Source: an uncultured Actinomycetes bacterium (GTDB lineage Bacteria; Actinomycetota; Acidimicrobiia; Acidimicrobiales; RAAP-2). Taken from it: 64,000 bases of DNA. Each line of letters starts with the position of its first letter. Position 1 is the first letter of the stretch. The notes under the pieces are model-generated. The model saw only the letters and a list, made by a program, of their open reading frames with translations. It ran no database searches and was not told where the DNA came from. The DNA lies in contig CAIQPR010000010.1 of the NCBI GenBank assembly GCA_903873775.1, positions 1 to 64,000 of the forward strand, given 5' to 3'. The position numbers and the translations under genes are program-made. This document shows, in pieces, positions 1 to 7,891 of the stretch.

Positions 1-510
1 CCATTCGTGGAGTCGGCGCAACTTCTCCTCCCCGCGACAGTTCTGTCCGAGGTAGCCCCCGGTCAGTCGATTGAGCGGATCGACGGCCAGGCGCGTGCCG
101 ATGTACCCGTGCGCCCCGAGAGTTGAGGCGATTTCCGAGACATATAACTCCGGCGACGCGGACACCAGTACGACCTGGTGCCCCTGCTCGAGATGCCACG
201 CAAGACGCGCCAGCGTCGTCGGGCGCCCGCGCGATGCGAGGTGGGCGTGCGCGAACGCTTTGGACGCCGCGGTGACCTCGTCGACGGGTCGACCTGCGAG
301 GACGCCACGAAACAAAGATTCCTTGGCCGAATCAGCGGCGCTTCCACTGCGCAGAACGCCCCACGAGAGAGGAATCGTTCGGGCCAGCGCGGCGCGGAAC
401 GCGCGAGACGTTCCACCAACGGCGCGCAACCAGCGGAAAACACTGCCGCCTTCGGTCAATGTTCCATCGAGGTCGAATGCAGCAATAGTGGGGGCGGACG
501 TGGCAGTCAT
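1..510 (-). CDS. HAD-IB family phosphatase (3' end cut by window edge)
   Basis: Partial gene: the ATG is at 510 and the reading frame runs off the left edge (170 codons seen). HAD-superfamily subfamily IB hydrolase related to phosphoserine phosphatase, a cytosolic phosphomonoesterase working through a phospho-aspartate. Seen: motif I FDLDGT at residues 12-17 (nucleophile and acid/base Asp), motif II serine in VLVSASPE (near 126-133), and the family-typical GQNCRGEEKLRRL near the cut end, which supplies the motif III lysine. Motif IV (DD) would lie beyond the edge. No SD is obvious. The substrate cannot be read; serine phosphate or a lipid phosphate are both possible. Confidence 0.88.
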   Translation of the reverse strand, partial: MTATSAPTIAAFDLDGTLTEGGSVFRWLRAVGGTSRAFRAALARTIPLSWGVLRSGSAADSAKESLFRGVLAGRPVDEVTAASKAFAHAHLASRGRPTTLARLAWHLEQGHQVVLVSASPELYVSEIASTLGAHGYIGTRLAVDPLNRLTGGYLGQNCRGEEKLRRLHEW

Positions 511-582
511 GTCCTCACAGTCTCCCATGCTGAACTGTTGACGACGGGACCTCGTCGAAATCCCGACAAAATCACTCAGGAT

Positions 583-612
583 TTGTGCATTTTGGCTTTT
601 CGCCGGTAGACT
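583..612 (+). promoter_or_regulatory. Putative promoter of the peroxiredoxin gene
   Basis: TTGTGC (583-588), an 18-nt spacer and TAGACT (607-612) resemble a housekeeping sigma promoter with the actinobacterial TAnnnT -10. The start codon at 668 follows a strong SD, giving a leader of about 50 nt. Recognised by eye only. Confidence 0.4.
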
Positions 613-667
613 GACTCCGGAGTTCGTCCCACGACGGAACGAAAACCGATCATCAAAAGGAGACACC

Positions 668-1303
668 ATGGCGATTCGCCTCGGAGACGTGGCGCCGGAT
701 TTCTCGGCGGAGACCACGGAAGGCAAGATCAACTTCCACGAGTGGCTCGGCGACAGCTGGGGCATTCTCTTCTCGCACCCGAAGGACTTCACGCCGGTTT
801 GCACGACGGAGCTCGGCGCCTTCGCGAAGCGTAAGGCCGACTTCGATCAGCGCAACACCAAGATCATTGGTCTGTCGGTTGACTCCGTCGAGTCGCACGA
901 CAAGTGGAAGGGCGACATTGCCGAGACGCAGGGTTCGGCACTCAACTTCCCTTTGATTGGTGACGAAGACCGTGAGGTCGCCGGACTGTACGACATGATT
1001 CACCCGGCGGCGAACGACACGCTGACCGTTCGAAGCGTCTTCATCATTGGCCCGGACAAGAAGGTCAAGCTGACCTTGACGTACCCCGCGTCGACCGGTC
1101 GCAACATTGACGAGATCTTGCGCGTGCTCGACTCGCTGCAGCTCACCGCCAACTACCAGGTGGCCACGCCGGTGAACTGGACGGATGGCAATGACGTGAT
1201 CATTGTGCCCGCCGTGTCCGACGAGGACGCCGAGAAGAAGTTCCCCAAGGGCTTCAAGGCGCTCAAGCCGTACTTGCGCGTCACGCCGCAGCCCAACAAG
1301 TAA
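668..1303 (+). CDS. Peroxiredoxin, Prx6-type (1-Cys family)
   Basis: Thiol peroxidase reducing hydrogen peroxide and organic hydroperoxides in the cytosol. Peroxidatic motif PKDFTPVC places Thr42 and catalytic Cys45 as in the AhpC/TSA fold. The 211-aa length and the long C-terminal arm (TPVNWTDGNDVIIVP, then FPKGFKALKPYLR) are typical of the Prx6/1-Cys class, and no second resolving Cys is present. The ATG at 668 follows the strong SD AAAGGAGA. The gene is monocistronic with its own promoter-like box and a strong hairpin downstream. The reductant cannot be inferred. Confidence 0.95.
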   Translation: MAIRLGDVAPDFSAETTEGKINFHEWLGDSWGILFSHPKDFTPVCTTELGAFAKRKADFDQRNTKIIGLSVDSVESHDKWKGDIAETQGSALNFPLIGDEDREVAGLYDMIHPAANDTLTVRSVFIIGPDKKVKLTLTYPASTGRNIDEILRVLDSLQLTANYQVATPVNWTDGNDVIIVPAVSDEDAEKKFPKGFKALKPYLRVTPQPNK

Positions 1304-1324
1304 CGCGAAACTTTCCGTTTCTTT

Positions 1325-1359
1325 CACGAGAGGGTCGGTCGTGGACCGACCCTCTCGTG
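1325..1359 (+). terminator. Strong 16-bp hairpin after the peroxiredoxin gene
   Basis: Left arm 1325-1340 and right arm 1344-1359 are perfect reverse complements around a 3-nt loop, 21 nt after the stop codon. There is no T-run on either side, so it is a terminator of the U-tract-less type or an mRNA 3'-end stabiliser. Confidence 0.6.
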
Positions 1360-1428
1360 GCGTCTGCGTGACCTTCTCCTACCGGCGACACGCGATAGCG
1401 TCACCATCGAAGTAGCGAAGGGGGAGAC

Positions 1429-2271
1429 GTGACATCGTCAGCAGGACAGTTCACGATCGCGGGACAGGCTGTGAACCGCCTCGGGTTCGGGGCGATGCGC
1501 ATCACCGGCCCAGGGGTGTGGGGCTACCCGAGCGATCGCGAGGGTGCGAAGCAGGTGGTGCGTCGCGCCGTCGAATTGGGCGTGACGTTCATCGACACCG
1601 CCGACTCCTACGGCCCGTGCGTCTCCGAAGAATTGATCTTCGAGGCGATCCACCCGTACGGCGAGGTCATGATCGCGACCAAAGCGGGACAATTGCGGAC
1701 CGGGCCCAACCAGTGGATTCCATGTGGACGACCCGCGTACCTGCGCCAACAGTGCGAACTCTCGCTGCGGCGGTTGGGTCAGGACTCCCTTGATTTGTTC
1801 CAACTCCACCGCGTCGACCCGACGATGGACGCGGACGAGCAATTCGGCGCACTGCGCGAACTACTGGACGAGGGCAAAGTGCGCGCTGTCGGTCTCAGCG
1901 AAGTATCGGTCGCACAGATCGAACAAGCTCGAGCCATCGTGCCGATCACGACCGTCCAAAACATGTACAACCTCTCTCAGCGTCAGAGTGAAGATGTTCT
2001 CGACCATTGCGAGTCACTCGGCATCGGATTCATTCCGTGGTTTCCGGTGGCCTCCGGCACGCTGGCTCGCGAGGGTGGTCCCCTAGAGGCGCTCGCCGCA
2101 TCGACGGGCGTTACGCCCGCGCAGTTGTCTCTCGCGTGGCTATTGCGTCGGTCTCCGGTGATGATGCCCATTCCGGGTACGTCGTCAGTGGCGCACGTCG
2201 AAGAGAATTGCGCGGCGTCGGGCGTTGTGTTGAGCGACGACGACTACGAGGTCTTGTCGTCACTGTCATGA
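1429..2271 (+). CDS. Aldo/keto reductase family oxidoreductase
   Basis: NADPH-dependent carbonyl reductase of the AKR (beta/alpha)8 fold. The full catalytic tetrad is visible: Asp56 (FIDTADSYG), Tyr61, Lys85 (IATKAG) and His127 (FQLHRVD). The C-terminal cofactor region ([17 protein letters not shown]) is present. 280 aa is normal for the YdbC/YajO-like bacterial branch. The GTG start has an AGGGGGA SD, and a TAGCGT -10-like box lies at 1396. The stop overlaps the next ATG (ATGA), so it is translationally coupled to the GNAT gene. Physiological substrate unknown. Confidence 0.92.
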   Translation: MTSSAGQFTIAGQAVNRLGFGAMRITGPGVWGYPSDREGAKQVVRRAVELGVTFIDTADSYGPCVSEELIFEAIHPYGEVMIATKAGQLRTGPNQWIPCGRPAYLRQQCELSLRRLGQDSLDLFQLHRVDPTMDADEQFGALRELLDEGKVRAVGLSEVSVAQIEQARAIVPITTVQNMYNLSQRQSEDVLDHCESLGIGFIPWFPVASGTLAREGGPLEALAASTGVTPAQLSLAWLLRRSPVMMPIPGTSSVAHVEENCAASGVVLSDDDYEVLSSLS

Positions 2272-2759
2272 TCGAGGTACCAAGTCTTTTCAGCGAACGT
2301 TTGGAATTGCGATGGATGTCGCCCTCGATGGCCCACGACATTTTGTGCGGACGCCGCGATGCAACCTGGGGTGAGGGTTTTCCGGCGGCCGGCGAGATCA
2401 AGGCAGCGACGTGGGTGCTCAGCTCGCGATACGACCCCCTCGAGGTAGCTCCGTTCATCACCTACGTGATCATGGTCCGGGACACGGGTCTGCTGATCGG
2501 AGGTGCCGGCTTCCATAACGTGCCCGCGGACCGAGGAATCGAATGCGGGTACGGGCTCTGCCCGGCGTATCAAGGATTCGGTTACGCGACCGAAGCCGCC
2601 ACGCTCCTCGTTCGCGCAGCCTTCGACTCCGGCAAAGTGGATCACGTACGCGCGACCACCGACGAGGACAATGTCCGCTCTAAAGCGGTGCTGAAGCGCG
2701 CGGGCTTTACGCCGATGAACGCGTTCGAGACGGAGTGGCTGATCTCGTCTACGCAGTGA
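2268..2759 (+). CDS. GNAT family N-acetyltransferase
   Basis: Single-domain acetyl-CoA-dependent acetyltransferase, RimJ/RimL-like (163 aa). Seen: N-terminal [19 protein letters not shown], central GGAGFHN strand, motif [19 protein letters not shown] (acetyl-CoA pyrophosphate binding) and motif [15 protein letters not shown]. The ATG at 2268 overlaps the preceding TGA and starts right at the family N-terminus; longer upstream starts would run into the reductase gene. Its 3' end overlaps the convergent acyl-CoA synthetase by 11 bp. The acceptor (protein N-terminus, small amine or drug) is unknown. Confidence 0.85.
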   Translation: MIEVPSLFSERLELRWMSPSMAHDILCGRRDATWGEGFPAAGEIKAATWVLSSRYDPLEVAPFITYVIMVRDTGLLIGGAGFHNVPADRGIECGYGLCPAYQGFGYATEAATLLVRAAFDSGKVDHVRATTDEDNVRSKAVLKRAGFTPMNAFETEWLISSTQ

Positions 2760-4500
2760 TCTCGTCGCGGAGCTGGCGCTTGAGCACTTTGCCAGCGGGG
2801 TTGCGGGGGAGCGGCTCGTCACGAAAATAGATGTGCGCGGGAACGGAGAATTTTGCCAAGCGCGTGCCGACGTGATGCTTGAGTTCATCCGCATCGACGT
2901 GGCGTCCGGGTCGTAGAACCACGACGGCGCCCACTTCTTCTCCGAGCACCGGGTGCGGCACACCGATCACGGCCACGTCGGCGACGTCGGGGTGCTCAAA
3001 GAGGGCGGCTTCTACCTCGACGGAGTACACATTCTCACCGCCGCGGATAATCATGTCCTTGGCGCGGTCCACGATGAAAATGAATCCGTCCTCGTCAATG
3101 CGAGCAACGTCGCCACTGTGGAGCCAACCTTTGGTGAACGCCTTCGCGGTTTCTTCGGGCTTATTCCAATACCCCCGCACCACGTTGGGTCCCTTGATCC
3201 ACAGCTCTCCCGTCACGTCGGGACCGGACGGCAGGTCGGATGTCGGTTCGTCGCCGTCAAAGTCTTCAGGGACGATGGCCACGTCGTTGATGGGCAGAGC
3301 GGGCCCGCAGCTCGCGGGCTTGGCAACGTAGTCGGGTCCGCCATTGAGAGCAACCGCCGCCGACGTCTCGGTGAGTCCGTAGCCGTTCCCCGGCTGACCC
3401 AACGGAAATGCCTCGCGGATACGGCGCACCAATTCCGGGGGTGACGGCGCGCCACCGTAGGACACGGATCGCACCGATGACGTATCGAAAGAAGCGAAGT
3501 CCGGGTGATCGAGAATTTGCATCGCGATCGTGGGGACCCCCCCGAAGGTCGTGATCTTTTCGCGCTCGATGATGGCGAGAGCCTTGCCGGCGTCAAAGTG
3601 GTGCATCATGACCAATTTGCCACCCGAGGCCGTGTTGGTGATCATCACGGCGAGACACCCGGTGGCGTGGAACAAAGGGATGTTGAGCAGATACGAATTC
3701 TGAATGCTTGCGCCGCTCTCGTCCACGTTGCCACCACCGAAACGCACCGTGTTGCGTTGACCGGAAAAGAACAGATTCATCAAATTGGTGACGGCGTTGC
3801 GGTGAGTGCCGACCGCCCCTTTGGGACGACCCGTCGTGCCGGAGGTGTAAAAAATGGTCGCGTCGTCGTCGCTGCCGATCTCAATTGCCGGGGGAGTCGC
3901 GTCATCATTGACGGTGCCGAGGAGTTCTGTGAAATCGCGAATCGCGATGCGACTGTGGGGTGCGCCGAGCTCGGGACGCCGCCCTCGGTCCTCAGAGACC
4001 ACAATGATTTCGCGCAAGTACTCGAGATCGTCAAGATATGGTCGGATGCGCTCCAGGCGGTCCTCGTCGACAACCGCGACGACGGTGCCCGAATCGCTCA
4101 GGCCGTACGCGAGCTCTTCGCCCGTCCACCAGGCGTTAAGGGGCACGGTGATGGCACCGGCCGCCACCGACCCCCAGAATGCGTACACCCACTCGGGCAA
4201 ATTGCGCGCCGCGATGGCGACGCGGTCGCCGTTATCCACCCCGAGTTCACGAAAACGGTGGGCCATGGTGGCCGCGATGCGGTAGTGCTCCCCAAAGGTG
4301 CAGCGCTCGTCTTCGTAGACGAGGAAATCCTTCTCCGCGTGCGTGAGAGACAAGTCGAGAATCTGCTTCAAATTTGCGGGTGCGTGTTTCCATACCCGGT
4401 AGGTCACCCCACGGACCGTCGCGTCACCCAATTCGAACATCTGTCCCGGTGCGGTCATCTGGTCCGTCGCCTCGCGCAGACTCATCGGTGTGTCGCTCAT
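2749..4500 (-). CDS. Fatty acyl-CoA synthetase / AMP-dependent ligase
   Basis: Class I adenylate-forming enzyme (583 aa) that activates a carboxylic acid as acyl-AMP and then the CoA thioester. Motifs in order: P-loop TIFYTSGTTGRPKG, A5 GYGLTETS, A7/A8 SGDVARIDEDGFIFIVDRAKD with the hinge, IIRGGENVYSVEVE, and the C-terminal catalytic lysine in NPAGKVLKRQL. The ATG at 4500 is chosen over one 24 nt upstream because it sits behind the SD AAAGGAGTACCC. Its likely role beside the wax-ester synthase gene is fatty-acid activation for storage lipid or beta-oxidation; chain length cannot be read. Confidence 0.9.
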   Translation of the reverse strand: MSDTPMSLREATDQMTAPGQMFELGDATVRGVTYRVWKHAPANLKQILDLSLTHAEKDFLVYEDERCTFGEHYRIAATMAHRFRELGVDNGDRVAIAARNLPEWVYAFWGSVAAGAITVPLNAWWTGEELAYGLSDSGTVVAVVDEDRLERIRPYLDDLEYLREIIVVSEDRGRRPELGAPHSRIAIRDFTELLGTVNDDATPPAIEIGSDDDATIFYTSGTTGRPKGAVGTHRNAVTNLMNLFFSGQRNTVRFGGGNVDESGASIQNSYLLNIPLFHATGCLAVMITNTASGGKLVMMHHFDAGKALAIIEREKITTFGGVPTIAMQILDHPDFASFDTSSVRSVSYGGAPSPPELVRRIREAFPLGQPGNGYGLTETSAAVALNGGPDYVAKPASCGPALPINDVAIVPEDFDGDEPTSDLPSGPDVTGELWIKGPNVVRGYWNKPEETAKAFTKGWLHSGDVARIDEDGFIFIVDRAKDMIIRGGENVYSVEVEAALFEHPDVADVAVIGVPHPVLGEEVGAVVVLRPGRHVDADELKHHVGTRLAKFSVPAHIYFRDEPLPRNPAGKVLKRQLRDEITA

Positions 4501-4530
4501 GGGTACTCCTTTAGACGTCCTCAATCGAGG

Positions 4531-5097
4531 CTAGTTCTGGGCGTTCACGGGTCCGGGCACCTCCGGCGTGACGAAAAGGTGGGTGCGATAGAAGGCCAAC
4601 TCTGCGACGGATTCACGAATGTCGTCGAGCGCCCGGTGGGCGGTCTCCTTGTCGGGCCGGCGACGAATAATGTCGGGGTACCACCGCTGCGCTAATTCCT
4701 TGATCGTCGACACGTCGATGTTGCGGTAGTGGAAGTACTTTTCGAGTTCCGGCATGTACTCCTGGAGAAATCGGCGGTCGGTGCCGATCGAGTTTCCGGC
4801 CAGCGGGACGGTTCCCGCGGGCACCCCGGCCGCGACGAGAAATTCGATGGTCGCGATTTCGGCGTCGCGCATACTCAGAGAAGATGCGACGATCTCCGGG
4901 AGAAGCCCTGATCGTGTGTGCATCTCTGTGACGAACTCTCCCATTTCTGCGAGGGCCACTTCGTCGGCGTGCAGGACCAGATCAGGACCGGTCGCGATGA
5001 CCGTGAGATCGTCGTCTGTCACGAGTGTGGCGATTTCGACAATGACGTGGCGGTCGGGCTCGAGGCCCGTCATCTCGAGATCCATCCAAACGAGCAC
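4531..5097 (-). CDS. orn: Oligoribonuclease
   Basis: 3'-to-5' exoribonuclease of the DEDDh family that degrades 2-5-nt RNAs (nanoRNA, pGpG). Seen: ExoI WMDLEMTGL (Asp6, Glu8), ExoII near LAGNSIGTDRRFLQEYMPELE, the YRNIDVSTIKELAQRWYP block, and ExoIII HRALDDIRESV containing the catalytic His and Asp. 188 aa matches the family. The GTG at 5097 has no SD; a TAGTCT box 7 nt upstream suggests a leaderless mRNA. An in-frame ATG four codons downstream would still keep Asp6. Divergent from dut. Confidence 0.96.
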   Translation of the reverse strand: MLVWMDLEMTGLEPDRHVIVEIATLVTDDDLTVIATGPDLVLHADEVALAEMGEFVTEMHTRSGLLPEIVASSLSMRDAEIATIEFLVAAGVPAGTVPLAGNSIGTDRRFLQEYMPELEKYFHYRNIDVSTIKELAQRWYPDIIRRRPDKETAHRALDDIRESVAELAFYRTHLFVTPEVPGPVNAQN

Positions 5098-5104
5098 GAC
5101 GCTG

Positions 5105-5149
5105 AGACTAGTAAGTCTGCGGAGCGACGGTTGACTAGGGCGGTATCGT
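5105..5149. promoter_or_regulatory. Divergent orn/dut promoter region with leaderless -10 boxes
   Basis: On the minus strand TAGTCT (5105-5110) ends 7 nt before the orn GTG. On the plus strand TATCGT (5144-5149) ends 8 nt before the dut ATG. Neither start has an SD. Both fit the actinobacterial leaderless pattern, although no convincing -35 is seen. Confidence 0.45.
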
Positions 5150-5157
5150 GGTCACTT

Positions 5158-5592
5158 ATGGACGTCCCGGTTCGGGTCATCAGTGAGGGTGCCGTGCTAC
5201 CTCGCTACGCCCACCCGGGGGACGCGGGGTGCGATCTCTTCGCTTATGAGACCGTCACGATTCCTTGCGGTGGTGGTCGTGCTCTCGTGGGCACCGGCAT
5301 CGCGATCGCGATTCCAGAGGGGCACGGGGGATTCGTCCTTCCGCGGAGCGGTCTCGCCACCCACCACGGCGTCACGTGCGTCAACGCACCGGGACTCATT
5401 GACGCGGGCTATCGCGGTGAAGTGCGAGTATCCCTGGTGAACCTCGATCCGACGGAGGACTACACCGTTCATCCGGGCGATCGGATCGCTCAACTCGTGA
5501 TTCTGCCAGTACCATCACTAGCATTAGTGCTGGTTGACGACCTGCCGCCCGCAACTCGGGGTGACGGCGGATTTGGGAGTACGGGACGATGA
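5158..5592 (+). CDS. dut: dUTP diphosphatase
   Basis: Trimeric dUTPase hydrolysing dUTP to dUMP and PPi, keeping uracil out of DNA and feeding thymidylate synthesis. All five signature motifs are present in 144 aa: HPGDAGCDLFA, LPRSGLA, GLIDAGYRGEV (catalytic Asp), GDRIAQLVI and the C-terminal P-loop-like RGDGGFGSTG. The ATG at 5158 is the only start close to motif I. No SD is visible, consistent with a leaderless message. The stop overlaps the start of the following acyltransferase (ATGA). Confidence 0.97.
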   Translation: MDVPVRVISEGAVLPRYAHPGDAGCDLFAYETVTIPCGGGRALVGTGIAIAIPEGHGGFVLPRSGLATHHGVTCVNAPGLIDAGYRGEVRVSLVNLDPTEDYTVHPGDRIAQLVILPVPSLALVLVDDLPPATRGDGGFGSTGR

Positions 5593-7049
5593 CATACGAA
5601 GCGCTCGATCCACTCGACAGTGCCTTTGTCACGCTCGAGGTTCCTTCTGCGCCCCTTCACATTGGCGTGATCATCGAGCTCGATGTCGCGGACGATCTGG
5701 ACCCCAAGTCGCGATTCGACGTGATCAAGGCCAATGTCGCCGCCCGTGTTCACGAAATTCCTGTCCTGACGCAACGGATTCTCCGCACGCCATTTGACCT
5801 TGCCTGGCCCGTGCGGGCGGCCGATCCCGATTTCGACATTGATTTCCACGTGGTTCGTCGGGCGGTGCCGTCCCCGGGAGGGGAAGCGGAGCTGGATGCG
5901 CTCGTAGGTCGTGTCATGAGTCGCGAGCTCGTGCCGGACCGACCACTGTGGGAACTCAATGTGATTGAGGGCCTCGCGGACGGCCGGGCGGCAATCGTTT
6001 TGAAAATCCATCACGCGTTGGCGGATGGTGTGTCGGGCGCCGCGACATTTGCTCGACTCTTTGATATTTCGCCGAGCGTGCGAGAGCCGGCACCACGTCT
6101 CGACGATGTCGCGCCCGAGCCCTTGCCGACGCCCCTGGAACTTCTGTCGCGCACCGCGGGCGAATTGCTGCGTCGACCCGGCGCACTGGTGGACGTCGTG
6201 GCGGCCGGCATGGAGAGGGCGGCGGACGTCATCGAGCGCGTGGCGAGGGGTGCGGACGACGACAACGATGACGCCTCCGAGCGTCGACAGCTCTCCATTT
6301 TCGAAGCTCAGCGCACCTCCATCAATGGCACGCCGGGGCACTCAAAGAAGTTCACGCGACTTCGCGTCGATCTCAATCAAGTCAAGGTAGCCACCAAGGC
6401 GCGAGGTGCGTCGGTGACGGACTTCGTGATGGCGACAGTGTCGGGCGGATTGCGTCGCCTCTTTGACGCGCGTGGTGAAGTCTTAACCAAAGACGTGATC
6501 GCCTTTGTGCCTATCAATGTTCGTCGTCAGGGTGCCGAGGACGAAATGGGCAATCAGATATCCGCGATGCTCCTTGGTTTGCGCGCAGATATTGAGGATC
6601 CCGAAGAACGGATTCGCGCTATCACGCACGCGCAGGCCGCGGCGGCCGAACAGCAACGCGAACAGAGCGCCAAGCTCCTCATGAACCTGGCGGCGGCGGC
6701 GGGGCCGACCATCACCTCGGCTGCAGGCCGGTCTCTCGCGGCCCTCGAGCTCTACGACCACCTTCCCCCTGTGGCCAACGTCGTGGTGTCGTCGGTACCG
6801 GGACCTCCGATTCCCCTGTGGTTGAGCGGCCACAAGGTCGCCACAGCCGCTCCTCTCGGGCCGCTGATGGCGGGCCTCGCCCTCAACGTGACCGTGTTCG
6901 GCTACGTCGATCAACTTGAGTACGGGCTGCTGGGTTGTGCACGCTTGATTCCGGAGCTGGCCGACCTGCGCGACTACATCGCGGAAGAGGCGGACTATTT
7001 CCTCAAGACGCCCGTGAATGACGAAGAGTTGGTCGGCATCGATTCGTAG
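5589..7049 (+). CDS. Wax ester synthase / diacylglycerol O-acyltransferase (WS/DGAT)
   Basis: Acyl-CoA-dependent acyltransferase esterifying fatty alcohols or diacylglycerol for neutral-lipid storage, acting at the inner membrane face. Seen: catalytic HHALADG at residues 141-147 (HHxxxDG), N-terminal LDPLDSAFVTLE typical of actinobacterial Tgs proteins, PLWELNVIEGL just before the active site, INVRRQGAEDEMGNQIS, and the C-terminal VANVVVSSVPGPPIPLWLSG. 486 aa is full length. It overlaps dut by 4 bp. Together with the upstream acyl-CoA synthetase it suggests triacylglycerol or wax accumulation. Confidence 0.93.
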   Translation: MTYEALDPLDSAFVTLEVPSAPLHIGVIIELDVADDLDPKSRFDVIKANVAARVHEIPVLTQRILRTPFDLAWPVRAADPDFDIDFHVVRRAVPSPGGEAELDALVGRVMSRELVPDRPLWELNVIEGLADGRAAIVLKIHHALADGVSGAATFARLFDISPSVREPAPRLDDVAPEPLPTPLELLSRTAGELLRRPGALVDVVAAGMERAADVIERVARGADDDNDDASERRQLSIFEAQRTSINGTPGHSKKFTRLRVDLNQVKVATKARGASVTDFVMATVSGGLRRLFDARGEVLTKDVIAFVPINVRRQGAEDEMGNQISAMLLGLRADIEDPEERIRAITHAQAAAAEQQREQSAKLLMNLAAAAGPTITSAAGRSLAALELYDHLPPVANVVVSSVPGPPIPLWLSGHKVATAAPLGPLMAGLALNVTVFGYVDQLEYGLLGCARLIPELADLRDYIAEEADYFLKTPVNDEELVGIDS

Positions 7050-7057
7050 GCTAAAGT
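7029..7057 (+). promoter_or_regulatory. Putative promoter of tRNA-Gly
   Basis: TTGGTC (7029-7034), a 17-nt spacer and TAAAGT (7052-7057) end 10 nt before the first base of the mature tRNA. The -35 lies inside the 3' end of the acyltransferase gene. Confidence 0.55.
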
Positions 7058-7067
7058 GTGGTCCTAC

Positions 7068-7143
7068 GCGGACGTGGCTCAGTTGGTAGAGCACAACCTT
7101 GCCAAGGTTGGGGTCGCGGGTTCGAGTCCCGTCGTCCGCTCCA
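7068..7143 (+). tRNA. tRNA-Gly, anticodon GCC
   Basis: Complete cloverleaf: 7-bp acceptor GCGGACG/CGTCCGC, D arm GCTC..GAGC with the AGTTGGTA loop, anticodon stem CAACC/GGTTG around loop TTGCCAA (anticodon GCC, decoding GGC/GGU), T arm GCGGG-TTCGAGT-CCCGT, discriminator T, and CCA encoded at 7141-7143. A short T-rich stretch follows. GCC is the major glycine anticodon expected in a high-GC genome. Confidence 0.97.
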
Positions 7144-7204
7144 GTTTTCTTGCGTCGCTCGCGCGACGCGGCCCGTGTCAATATGATCGACGCGGGAGGT
7201 CGAC

Positions 7205-7891
7205 ATGGCCAGCGCAGTAACTCTCGAAGTCCACGACGCGATTTCCATCGTCACCCTCGACGACGGAAAAGTGAACGCTCTCTCCCCGGCGGTTCTTGAC
7301 GAACTGCACGGTGCCTTTGACGATGCGAGTGCCTCCAGCGCCGTTGTTCTCACCGGTCGTCCCGGCATTTTCAGCGCCGGATTTGATTTGAAGGTGTTGC
7401 GCGAAGGGGGTCCCACAGCGGTCGAGCAACTCCGGTCGGGCTTTACGTTGGCCGAAAAGATTGTGAACTATCCCGTCCCGGTCATCGCGGCGGTCAGCGG
7501 ACACGCCATGGCGATGGGTGCATTTCTCGTCCTCGCGGCGGACTATCGCGTAGGCCCCAACGGTCACTATCGGGTGGCGATCAACGAAGTGACTATTGGC
7601 ATGACGGTGCCACAGGGAACTCTCGAGATGTGCCGTCGACGTCTCACGCCGGCGGTTCTGCACCGCGCCCTCACACTGGCGCAACCATTTGAAGGACGAG
7701 CGGCCCTCGATGGTGGCTTTTTTGACGAGGTCGTTGCGGTCGAGGGTGTTCGGGAACGCGCGATTGAGGTGGCGGACTCCTTCGCCAATGTCGACCGGGC
7801 GTCGTACCGGTCCACGAAGGATCGTCTCGATCACGCTGCGCGAGAGGCTATTCGCGTCGGTATTGAAAACGATTTGGCCGCGCTGGCCTAG
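7205..7891 (+). CDS. Crotonase / enoyl-CoA hydratase-isomerase family protein
   Basis: CoA-thioester enzyme of the crotonase fold, 228 aa, in the short branch that lacks the longer C-terminal helices of FadB-type hydratases. Seen: substrate-loop strand VNALSPAVLDEL, oxyanion-hole segment GIFSAGFDLK, second oxyanion segment AAVSGHAMAMGAFLVLAADYR, and NEVTIGMTVP where a catalytic Glu is expected. SD GGGAGG precedes the ATG, and a TATGAT -10-like box lies at 7182. The stop shares CTAG with the convergent GH36 gene. Hydration versus isomerisation cannot be decided. Confidence 0.85.
   Translation: MASAVTLEVHDAISIVTLDDGKVNALSPAVLDELHGAFDDASASSAVVLTGRPGIFSAGFDLKVLREGGPTAVEQLRSGFTLAEKIVNYPVPVIAAVSGHAMAMGAFLVLAADYRVGPNGHYRVAINEVTIGMTVPQGTLEMCRRRLTPAVLHRALTLAQPFEGRAALDGGFFDEVVAVEGVRERAIEVADSFANVDRASYRSTKDRLDHAAREAIRVGIENDLAALA

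Noticed and set aside
3505..4695. Open frame of 396 codons on the plus strand
   Set aside because: Lies antisense to the acyl-CoA synthetase and orn genes, whose motifs are unambiguous; no family features. High-GC shadow frame.
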